64,000 bases of DNA from Epiperipatus broadwayi (lineage: Eukaryota; Onychophora; Udeonychophora; Euonychophora; Peripatidae): contig JAQFVV010000012.1 of assembly GCA_028023455.1 (NCBI GenBank), forward strand, positions 4,996,499 to 5,060,498, read 5' to 3'. This document shows positions 38,291-47,330 of this stretch, piece after piece. A program made the translations under genes and the position numbers. Position 1 is the stretch's first letter. Each line of letters opens with the position of its first letter. The notes below the pieces were generated by a model. It was not told the DNA's origin and searched no databases. It saw only the letters and a list, made by a program, of their open reading frames with translations.

Positions 38291-38317
38291 CTGATGAGGA
38301 TTACCATGTAATCGAAA
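38291..38317 (+). ncRNA. Hammerhead-like core, right arm
   Basis: CTGATGA, G, then GATTAC paired with GTAATC around CAT, then GAAA. The six-base-pair stem II is perfect and the core intact. AGTTAAA before the core and TTTAAACT after it could form stem I. Stem III is unclear, so self-cleavage is uncertain. Confidence 0.55.
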
Positions 38318-38959
38318 GTGCTACAAAAGAATTTAAACTATAATATTGTATTTACCATTAAAATTTTAATTTTTATATATGTGTATTTATATGCATAATT
38401 AAATACATAAATAAAATGTACATTTTAACCTGGTCATTATAAATAATCATTTCCCATTTTATTACTTTAATCTTTATTAATTCTATCCACATTTATTTTA
38501 CATTACTTTATTATATTTAAAATTATTTATTATAATTTTAATTTTAAAAAACTTAACTTTTTATTTTTACTATTTAATACATATTATAGTCTTTTTACTT
38601 ATATTTTTAATCAATTTCTAACCTTTTCTTATTTTTATCAAATATCTTATAATTAACCATTAACTTTTTCTACATTACAAATTACCTTTTTACATTATAA
38701 AATCACTCACCTCTTTACAATCCTATTTCTAAAAATCCAACTGACAAAATTTTAAATTTTTTATACTTCCTTAATGCCTCCCTCTATTGTCATTTCCTTG
38801 AACTTTATTATTCTAACCATTTTTAGATTCAATCTATTATCAATAATAATTGTTTATAAAATTATTGTCTTTACCTGAAAATCCCTATTAAGATTTTGTT
38901 TTATATTTTTAATCAATATTGTCATTTTAATTTTCCTATCCCTTCTATTATTTGTATAA

Positions 38960-39145
38960 TTAATCATTTTATACTATCTTTCTCAAACATATGACCTGTT
39001 TCTAATAAATGCAAATAAATAGGTGATCTCTTAAAATATTTAAGTTGAATTAATCTTGTATAAATTGAATGCATTGTTTCTCCTACATAATTAGTTTTTT
39101 TATATTTTTACTTTTACATGAATTGCATTCAATTTTATATACTCC
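38960..39145 (-). pseudogene. PLE-1 GIY-YIG endonuclease domain
   Basis: The minus-strand frame reads GVYKIECNSCKSKNIKK, then NYVGETMHSIYTRLIQ, then YLHLLETGHMFEKDS. GVY and YVG are the two signature triplets of the GIY-YIG nuclease fold. The CNSC between them is the first half of the zinc-binding insertion typical of PLE endonucleases. The conserved arginine (YTRL) and a downstream histidine (ETGH) are present. The frame is open across this segment and stops shortly after. Confidence 0.75.
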
Positions 39146-39612
39146 ATTTATGCATTTTTCCACTTTTCTCATATTTATTATGTAATATATTATGTATATT
39201 CTTCCATATTTTATTTGCTATCTTAAATTTTATTACATTATTAAACTTTTTATTAATTCTAATAATTATTTTATTCATACTATTTATAATGTTATTATTA
39301 TACGTTTTACTACCTATATATTTTTTGTTATCTACTTTATTTTTTCTACACATTATCTCATTATATTTGTTAAATTTTTCTTCTGACTTTCTTATACTTT
39401 CTTTTATAACTTTTTTTGGATATTCATTATTTCTAAACTCTTTAATCAATTCTACCTGTTTACTAATCTTTTTCATTTGAGCAATAATTCCAAGCTCTAT
39501 ATATTCTTGAATTTATACTACTTATTTTATATTTAACATCTATATTCAAATTTTAATTACTTATATTACTATCTATGTTAGTTTTTTATATACAGATGTT
39601 TCTATTCTGCAT

Positions 39613-39829
39613 TCACCATTTATATGACTTTTTTAACAAAATATCTAAATACGATAACTTATTATCATTTTCTTTTCCTATTGTAACTTTTATATTTTTA
39701 TCTAACTTATTAATCTCTTCATGATACATTTTTATTTGTCTTTGACTCCTATTAAAAATCAATAAGTAATCATCAACATACCTTTTCATAAAAATTGGAC
39801 CATTACTATTATTAATCATTAAGTCTTCC

Positions 39830-39831
<2 letters not shown>
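39613..39831 (-). pseudogene. PLE-1 reverse transcriptase, motif C region
   Basis: RYVDDYLLIF is RT motif C with the two catalytic aspartates. Further on, KLSYLDILLKK matches the conserved 'fLD' segment that follows it in PLE reverse transcriptases. The upstream side is cut off by the (AT)n insertion, which separates it from motif B at about 39950. Confidence 0.75.
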
Positions 39832-39860
<29 letters not shown>

Positions 39861-39892
39861 GTCTTCCATATATATATATATATATATATTAC
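39830..39892. repeat. (AT)n microsatellite inside PLE-1
   Basis: Two AT runs are separated by a repeat of TAAGTCTTCCATAT. They interrupt the PLE-1 reverse transcriptase between motifs B and C and reflect slippage with a small duplication. Confidence 0.85.
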
Positions 39893-40115
39893 TAAGTACC
39901 CCATTTTAACACCCCTTCTATAAGTAATCCCTTTTTTTGTTTATAATATTTTCCATTAAATTCAAATGTAATCTCCTTACAACTAATTTATTATTTCTCT
40001 ATTAGGATTATAATTTCTTTATATTCATCATTTCTATATCTTTTTATTGTTTACTCTATTGCTTTTTACACATTTATATTCATGTGTATTGACACAACAT
40101 CTATTTTTACCACAA

Positions 40116-40696
40116 TCACCTATAATTACTATATTCATTTACTTTATCTTTAATTTCTTTTATTAAATCTTTATTATTTTTAATATAAAAACTACTTTTA
40201 TCATTAATATATTTCTTAAAAATATTATTTAATATCCATTTAGATATTTTATCAAAATTCGAATTTGCACCATTTATAATGGGACTTAAAAGCACTCCTT
40301 CTTTAAATATCTTTGTGTTCCATATATTTTTGCCATACCACAATCTTTATTTCCCAAAGATGGAAATATTTTTCTATCTATTAATCCATTATTATATAAT
40401 CCTTTTACTAATTCATAAGTCTTCCCATTTTTTAATTTTGTATCATCTTCCTTTATTTTAATAAAATACTCATCTGGCAACAATTTATTCATTTTCCCAA
40501 TATATTCTTTATTCATTAATGCTATTTTATTTCCTTTATCTGAATTTATAAACATTATTTCTTTTACATATTTATCCCTTATTTCTTTAACCTCTTTTAT
40601 TTTAATCACATTATTTAAATTATTTATACCCTTATTTTTCTTTTTATCCTTATTTTCAATACTTATTTTTTTAATTTTATATACCATATTATTCAC
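40116..40696 (-). pseudogene. PLE-1 reverse transcriptase, N-terminal half
   Basis: Two overlapping frames cover this region. In the first, NSDKGNKIALMNKEYI (residues 51-66 of a 136-residue frame) is the PLE fingers motif, leading to KIYGTQRYLKKE. In the second, the frame resumes as IFKEGVLLSPIINGAN then SKWILNNIFKKYI. One frameshift therefore separates parts of a formerly continuous domain. Confidence 0.75.
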
Positions 40697-41127
40697 TTCT
40701 TTAAAACTTTACATCCATAATTTATCCTTCATATTAATTATATTATTAATATTATTACTCTCTAAATAGTTTTGTGCTATTTTATCTACTAATGCTTGCA
40801 CTTCTATTAGATCCTTATTTTTTGCATACTCCATATGGTATACATTTTATACGTTTACTTAGTATATTCTTTTCTTGTTCAGTTTAGCTCAATATTCACT
40901 AAATTATAAATCTTCTGTTAATATTTATTACTTTCTTTATAATCTTTAATTTATTTTCCATTCTTAAATTATCCATTTTTTATTTCTTATTATTGTATTT
41001 CTATTCATAATGTCCAGCTTTTCATTACTTAATTTCCTAAAAATTTCTCCTTTAAAAGTTATCCTTTTATTCAAAAACTCTTCCATATTATTAATATCTT
41101 TATATGCTTTTTATTTTATAACTTTCT

Positions 41128-41358
41128 TTAGAATTTTCTTCTCAATATTCTTTGCATATACTTTTTATCACTTATTCTTTTCTTTTGTTTATCCAACCTT
41201 ATAAAATTAGGTATAACTTTATATTTTTCACAACCCTTTAAAAATTTTATATTATTTTTCAAACTATTTAATTTCATTACCAATTTCCATTTTTTATTCA
41301 CCATTTTTAATGTATCTCCATCTTCTAATTCTCTAATATGTACACTCTCCATACTCAT
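41128..41358 (-). pseudogene. PLE-1 N-terminal region
   Basis: A basic, helical segment of 76 codons ends in LKGCEKYKVIPNFIRLDKQK, which resembles the 'C-x3-x-ViPkflrf' segment near the start of PLE proteins. It lies in the right position and strand relative to the reverse transcriptase. Stops separate it from the next segment. Confidence 0.6.
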
Positions 41359-41505
41359 ATATTATACACTCAAATACTGCTTCTTTATATTCTTGATCTT
41401 CATGTTTTTACTTTTTATGGAATCAGGCAAAACTCTCCATACAATAATGCCACTCAGTGCAAGCCAGAGACTTGTGCATAAAATTCTTATCTGCTGCCTA
41501 CTCAT

Positions 41506-41573
41506 CCAATATCTCCAGACTAGTTTCTAGCTTGTGGCATTCATAAGTGAGGAGCCTTGGATCTGAGAGCACT
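41506..41573 (-). ncRNA. Hammerhead motif (R2 unit 1), core mutated
   Basis: GAAACTAGTC (41518-41527) is intact and stem I is well paired, but the core reads CTTATGA instead of CTGATGA (41541-41547). Loss of G5 should abolish cleavage. Confidence 0.65.
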
Positions 41574-41953
41574 ACAGCTAGATTTTAGGATCTAATGCAG
41601 CCCTCCAGCAGCCACCTTTTATTTCTACTTAACTATACAACTATGATAATAAAATTGAAAACATAATAATATTTTCAATCCAAGCTCATTAGCTTATATA
41701 GTCATATAGGTCTGAACTCAGTTCAATACCCTTACATTTTGGTGCCTTTGGTTCTTTAATAACCATAGCTATCACCATCCTATTAAGCAGGATTGGTATT
41801 AAACAATTAAACATCATAAGATCACCCATTTCTTATGCTTGTTCATAACTGTTATTAAAACAGGCAAAACTATTCATACAGTCACTCAGTGCAAGCCAGA
41901 ATAATCAATGGATGCCAGAAGGATTGTGCATAAAATCCCTATAGGGCCTACTC

Positions 41954-42010
41954 ATTCAATATCCTTAGACTAGTTTCTAGTTTGTGGCTTTCATCAGTGA
42001 GGAGCCATGG
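41954..42010 (-). ncRNA. Hammerhead motif (R2 unit 2), core intact
   Basis: CTGATGA (41991-41997), GAAACTAGTC and stem I are present. Stem II (AGCC-ACAA-ACT) has lost pairs compared with the 45.7 kb copy. Confidence 0.65.
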
Positions 42011-42476
42011 ATCTAAGAGCATTACACCTAGATCTTAGGATCTAACGCAACCCTCCAGCAGCCATCTTTTATCTATACTTAACAACAAAACTATGAGAAT
42101 AAAATTGAAAACAATATTTTCAATCCAAGCTCATTATCTTATGTAGTCATATAGGCCTAAACTCAGTTCAGTACCCATATATTTTGGTATCTTTGGTTCT
42201 TTAATAACCATAGCCACCATTGTCATATTAGGCAGAATTGGTGTTAATCCACTAATCACCATTTCTTATGCTTGCTCATAACTGTTATTAAAACAGGAAA
42301 AACTTGCCATACAGTAGTGTCACTCAGTGCAATCCAGAGTTCTGGCATCCATTGATTACTCTGGCTTGCACTGAGTGGCACTACTGTATGGAGAGTTTTG
42401 CCTGTTTTAATAACAGTTATGAACAAGCATAAGAAATAGTGATCATGTGATGTTAGTGGTTTAATACACTTTTTAT

Positions 42477-43230
42477 AAGAAATTTCAATTAATCCATAAT
42501 TTATATGAATATGTATTGATTTTTTATAACTCTTTTATGGTAGCTGAAATCAAAAAAAAATGTGATTCTACATTAAAATTCATTTACATGTCCACTCTCA
42601 TGTCTCAAATGGACAAAAAAAATATGCTGACAGTTTTACTGTTCAAGCATGATTGCATAATTCACTTGGTAGAATATAACATTGTAAATCAGTATTATAT
42701 TCACAACACACTTTTTTATAAAGAAATGTAATCTATCCACAAGCTTTATGAATATTGATTGATTAACAATTCTATAAAACAATTAAAATTAACAAATATT
42801 TGTTTCCATATTAACAATTCAATTTCAAAAACTAAATAAAAACATAAAGAAATAGAAAATCTTTTTATAAAAAGTGAATTATTAAAAAATCATATGAGTT
42901 TTTTTTATTATTTATTTTCAGATCTATAACAAATAGAAACAAAGTTTGCAATTTTATGCTGAATGTTTATTTACAAGATGTTTAGAGAAAAAGAATTTCA
43001 CATTTTATTATCAATTTTTTCATTACTTAATGAAAGTAGATAATGGGTTACAATATATAATTGTTTTATTTAATAAATTTATCTAATAAATTGAACAACT
43101 TTTTTTAATCTTCTTTTTCTTTACTACAAAAGCGGTGTAATTTATATTACTGTTCAGGGCCATGTTTTTGCCATTTATCAAAATATGGCTCCTTTACAAT
43201 CACTGAAATTTATTCATTTATTTACATTAA
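42477..43230. other. AT-rich sequence without recognised features
   Basis: An open stretch of about 70 codons at 42516 has no recognisable family and ordinary noise composition. Confidence 0.45.
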
Positions 43231-43350
43231 TTTATAAATTAATATACTGTACAGCCTTACACACACCCGCACATATATAATGTAATATATAAGGGATTCG
43301 AGCTCAGACTTTCACATGACCCTCAGCTCTCCATGCCATCTTATCAATTT
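43231..43350 (-). mobile_element. R3 head fragment
   Basis: On the minus strand AAGATGGCATGGAGAGC (A-box region) and GTCTGAGCTCGAATCCC (B box) are followed by GGCTGTACAGTATATTAAT. This matches the R3 head through GCCTGTACAATGTATTAAT. The body and ribozyme are absent. Confidence 0.6.
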
Positions 43351-44323
43351 ATAAAAGTAATATTCATTAAAGTTGCTTTTAAATTGTGCTAATATATTAA
43401 ATTAAATTTCTAAATTATACATTTTCAAAAACTTTCCAAATATACCATACATTTTGAATCAAGAATTTGAAATACAATCTGTATTTGACTCATTGCAATT
43501 TATTAAATGGAATAGAATAGTTCAAATAGGTTTTATATGGGTTTTAAGCTAATATAAAATAATTAATTGAATATACTAAAGAGTTTGACAAAGATTTACT
43601 ATCAATTTGATATCAATTTATCAGAAAATACTTTACATAGGAATTGCAACTACTGCTACAATAAAAATGTAGGCAGAAGAATATTGCCATTAGTAAAGGC
43701 CTGACAGATGGATGGATTGAAAGTGGATATGAAAAATAAAATCTATTTGAATCAGTTTATCTGAGATTTCATATTTAATAGTGCATATTTAATAATAAAT
43801 AAAAGGAAACATTTAATTTTTAAACCTCATACAGGGATAGTAGCAATAAGAAAATATACTCCTAAATGAAACAACAGAAGACAATTGCCTTGAAAATTAG
43901 CTTATTATTAGAGAACAAACCTTGAACATTGGAAAACAAAAAAATAATTTATGTAATAGTAAATATAATAAATATTATAAGTTGTTTTTTTTTTACCTTT
44001 TCTATTAGGATTAGTTAATAATAAAGATGTCATTGAATAAACAAAGAGCAAATAGATATAGGATAAAAAAGTGTAGATTTACAATTTAAGAAATTGTTGG
44101 AGAGACAAAACAGTAGAAGAAAAAATATGAATGGTAATAAATTTATTTAGGCATTTTTGAAAAGACATTTCTAATTTTATCAAAATCAAGCTGTTTTATT
44201 ACATTTTATGTGATGTGATGTGTTGTGATGCACTGTGACTTCTTATACTGAGTCAGGAATCTCTCAGCAACTATGCCCAGAGAAACCTGTTAGCCACTTT
44301 ACTTTCCCCTTCCATTCCCTACC
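43351..44323. other. AT-rich sequence without recognised features
   Basis: Includes a short GTGAT-type minisatellite at 44210-44235. Confidence 0.45.
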
Positions 44324-44590
44324 CTAAGTTTTCCCATAATCTGCTCCATCCCATTTCCACAACATAATCTTTGTCAACTCCATGGCCTTCATATCTAAAT
44401 CCCCCTTATCTTTTCCCAAAACCAGCATAAAAACCAATAACCCACTTTCTGTATAATCACTTTGTTCATATTTATTCTCCCATAACTTCATTATTTGTAT
44501 CCTTTCTGCTTTCAGGCACCTACATTGAATTAACAGTTGCCTAATATTTTTTATGCCTTCCTTACACAACTTGCAGACTAAATCATCCAT
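44324..44590 (-). pseudogene. LINE reverse transcriptase C-terminal remnant
   Basis: The frame of 88 codons begins with DLVCKLCKEGIKNIRQLLIQCRCL, a C-x2-C-x12-C pattern close to the zinc-knuckle at the C-terminus of many LINE reverse transcriptases, where a histidine normally precedes the last cysteine (here Q/L). The rest (VFMLVLGKDKGDLDMKAMELTKIML) is helical and compatible with the LINE tail. Stops lie immediately upstream. No catalytic part is preserved. Confidence 0.45.
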
Positions 44591-45517
44591 GTTTTTCTAT
44601 TGGATACTGCCATCTAGTGTCTTTTAATTTTTCCCAGTTCTTACATTTTGGCATTTAAAATACGGAGAGAGAAATAGAGAAGGCTTTTAATACTGTTAAA
44701 TTAAAAAGTCATAAAATTTATTATTATTATCATGTTTTATTTATTAAGTAATCTAAAAACCTTAAGTTTAAAAAATTCCATGATTTATAATTGGAAATTT
44801 TGATGTTGAAAAGTGTTCTTTATTCATTTTTAAATATTTACTATTTTAACTTATATATGAATAAATGAATATATATATATACTTCACACGCACACATAAA
44901 AATCATTTAAACAAACAAGAATGACTGCTATTAAACCTTGATCAGTCTATATACTTTAAGAAAATGATAAAATTATTTCTGTGTTCTCTCATTTAATCCT
45001 TTCATTTTTTTTTTTATTTACATTACATTAAAAAGAAATTCTGTATAAAATTACCATTAATTTTTCATATCTTTTTTCTTCTTTTTCTGTCGAACTAAAA
45101 TTATTTGTAAAATAATATATGAATTTCAGAACAATTTTTTAACTTGATTTTCTTATTAAAATATAATCAATATTTTTCATATTGATATTATTTCATTTTA
45201 TTCAAATTATAATTAAAATAAATAGAAAATTATTAAGTTTTTATGTAGAACAATTTACTCTGGAGTTTCTCTCTTGATAAGCACTTTTATCCCCCCCCCC
45301 CATCCTATTTTATTGGAAGGCAAATAAAGCAGATTACCAGGTGGGGTATTCAATAGTAAATAGGGTTGCAGAAAAGTATTTTTTTTCTTTCTGATAATGC
45401 GCATATATAATTCATGTTGGTTTTGGAAATGTCACAGTTTTTATCCATCTGTATGAAAAAATTATCCACTGAAGTGAACACGTGACATTTCAATGAAGTC
45501 ATATTTCTAATTTTCAC
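44591..45517. other. AT-rich sequence without recognised features
   Basis: Contains a run of C at about 45291-45301. No supported gene. Confidence 0.45.
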
Positions 45518-45530
45518 ATGAAAGTTATAT

Positions 45531-46107
45531 CAGCAAGCATCACATGATCACATCTCCAATACTAGCACATAATTGTTTATAAACAAAGCAAAGCAAAACT
45601 CCATATAGTAGTGCCACCTATGCTAAACAGAGTAATCAATGGATGCCAGAAGGCTTGTGCATAAAATCCCTATCTAATGCCTACTCATCCAATATCCCCA
45701 GACTAGTTTCTGGCTTGTGGCCTTCGTCAGTGAGGAGCTTTGGATCTGAGAGCACTGCATCTAGATCTTAGGATCTAATGCAACCCTCTAGCAACCACCT
45801 TTTATCTCTACTTAACTACAAAACTATGAGCATGAAATTGAAAACACAAAAAATATTTTCAATCTAAGCTCAGTAACTTATATAGTCATATGGGTCTGAA
45901 CTCAGTTCAGCACCCATACATTTTGGTGTCTTTGGCTCTTTAACAACCACAGCCACCACTACCCTATTAGGCAGGATTGGTGTTAAACCAGCAAGCATCA
46001 CATTATCACATCTCCAATACTAGCACATAATTGTTTATAAACAATCCATTGATTACTCTGTTTAGCACAGGTGGCACTACTATATGGAGTTTTGCTTTGC
46101 TTTGTTT
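45531..46107 (-). mobile_element. R2 retrozyme-like element with perfect target-site duplication
   Basis: ATGAAAGTTATAT flanks the element on both sides (45518-45530 and 46108-46120). On the minus strand it begins with a short inverted head, switches orientation near 46044, and continues as a full sense unit of 458 bp plus part of the next. It ends in the tail GTGATCATGTGATGCTTGCTG. An A-box-like TAGGGTAGTGG (45956-45966), a B-box-like GAGTTCAGACC (45893-45903) and then the ribozyme follow in transcriptional order. It is the best-preserved R2 unit and differs from the others at its unit junction (GCAAAGCAAAAC for CAGGCAAAAC). Confidence 0.85.
45688..45744 (-). ncRNA. Hammerhead ribozyme (R2), complete
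   Basis: All parts are present in 57 bases. The core is CTGACGA (45724-45730; position 7 is free to vary in hammerheads). Stem II is GGC with GCC around CACAA. GAAA (45707-45710) is followed by a minimal stem III AC-TA-GT and cleavage nucleotide C. Stem I pairs TCCTCA with TGGGGA and, beyond an internal loop, TCCAA with TTGGA. It is a type I hammerhead with a very short stem III, as known from PLEs and animal retrozymes. By sequence it should be active. Confidence 0.85.
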
Positions 46108-46120
46108 ATGAAAGTTATAT

Positions 46121-47016
46121 CTGGAAAATGTTGCAATGATTTCTAGATCAGTGGAAAGAAGGTGTAGGTGTATAGTTTTATTTATTTTTTTTTTCTTATC
46201 AAAATTTCAAACAATTACAGATGAGAATTTAAACAAATACATAAATTGTCTTTGACTTTTCTCTGACTAACTAAATATCTCCAGTAGAATTATTACTAGA
46301 GGATAAAAGATTCTGAATAAGATGGTTTGCTAGTGCAGGAATGCACTACACTTTTTTAAAGCTTTTGTTGAAGTTAGAAAATCAGTTTGTTAATATTTGA
46401 TCTTTTTCAAGTTAAAATAAAATTTTAAAATTCAGGTTTAATATATTTAAATTTAATGGAATTGCTTGAAAAATGACATATAACTATGTTATCCCAGCTT
46501 AATTCATGTGAAACACTTATTTTTTTCAGTATGATGGCTAGTTTAATAGATATTGAACAGAGGGTGGGAAAATATTAAAAATATTCAATAACTTCATGTA
46601 TTGCAGATACCAATTATTCTTAAAACTTTGATTTGTTTCAAATAATAATAGTGAGAGGGCAGTATAAAGTTTTTTTCTTTTAGCTTAATAACATTTTTTA
46701 ACCATTTAAACTCTTGATGTATATATCATATTTAACATGTGTACATAATTATATATGCATAATAAATCAGGAACTAAATTTTCTATTCAAAATTGTTTGA
46801 CAGTTTTTATTTTTATTTCAAAACAATTGTTTCTTTTGTAAAAAAGTTAAACTACAAAAGTTGCATTATTTAAAATGAGCGCAAATTTTCTTTTTTAGCA
46901 TTTTTTTTAAAAACAAATATTTTAAAATAAAAATAAAAAATATCAAACAATTTTAAATTGAAAACTTAGTTACTAGTTTATTATACATATATAATTATGT
47001 ACACATACTAAATATA
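46121..47016. other. AT-rich sequence without recognised features
   Basis: Nothing supported. Confidence 0.5.
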
Positions 47017-47330
47017 ATATACAAATATTAAATCACCCCCATATGGTTAAGAAATCCAGTACCACTCTCTGTGAACTAATATATAAATACATTAGAGTAT
47101 TTTAAATAACCAGCACAAAATGATAACACTTTGAACTGTATGCTATTAGATCTTAAATATTGAAATACAAACATGAGTTAGTTCATATTTCAATATTTAA
47201 GTTTTAATAGTGTACAGTTCAAAGTGGTATCATTTTGAGCTGACTATTTAGAAATACAAACTTTAATGTATTTATACAATAGTTCACAGAGGATGATACT
47301 GGATTTCTTAAGGTGATTTAATATTTGTAT
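47017..47330. repeat. Palindromic foldback element
   Basis: The ends read AATATACAAATATTAAATCA and its reverse complement. The arms (about 47017-47165 and 47180-47330) pair nearly throughout, including AAGAAATCCAGTA(C/T)CA with TGATACTGGATTTCTT. The loop is only about 15 bases. No hammerhead core and no coding sequence were found. It may be a foldback or MITE-like DNA element. Confidence 0.75.

Larger units (their letters stand above)
38066..38374. repeat. Foldback with a hammerhead motif in each arm, inserted in PLE-1
   Basis: Arms of about 140 bp (38066-38210 and 38225-38374) are near-perfect reverse complements around a short loop. The insertion splits the PLE-1 3' untranslated region: sequence continuous in the 30.6 and 32.3 kb copies is interrupted here. 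Each arm carries a hammerhead core. The arms could be two head-to-head copies of the terminal repeat of another PLE family, or a separate ribozyme element. Confidence 0.7.
37885..41400 (-). mobile_element. PLE-1: near full-length Penelope-like retroelement
   Basis: Penelope-like retroelements encode a reverse transcriptase joined to a GIY-YIG endonuclease. Reading the minus strand, the order is: N-terminal region (41358-41128), fingers region with NSDKGNK (40696-40286), template-binding region with FKEGVLLSPIINGAN (about 40300), RT motif A DVVSIHMNI (about 40101), motif B FNGKYYKQKKG (about 39950), motif C YVDD (39769-39780), linker (39476-39135), GIY-YIG (39145-38960), and the 3' untranslated region ending GTTGTAAATGGTA at 37885. 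The frame is interrupted by many stops and frameshifts, an (AT)n insertion at 39830, and a foldback insertion in the 3' region. The copy is dead. Its 5' side abuts the R2 array at 41419. Confidence 0.85.
41419..42467. mobile_element. R2 retrozyme-like array: two tandem units and an inverted end
   Basis: CAGGCAAAACT occurs at 41424 and 41861 and a variant at 42294, giving unit lengths of 437 and 433 bp with the ribozyme on the minus strand. The third unit stops after about 44 bases, and the sequence then inverts (from about 42339). It reads as sense R2 head through to the R2 tail, GTGATCATGTGATGTTAGTG. ACTTTTTAT occurs just outside both ends (41410-41418 and 42468-42476), a likely 9-bp target-site duplication. 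The array sits directly beside the 5' side of PLE-1. Confidence 0.8.

Noticed and set aside
39118-39480. A 120-codon open frame on the plus strand, very hydrophobic, that could pass for a membrane protein
   Set aside because: It is the antisense of the PLE-1 linker and endonuclease region. The lysine- and asparagine-rich PLE strand gives a phenylalanine/isoleucine/leucine-rich complement.
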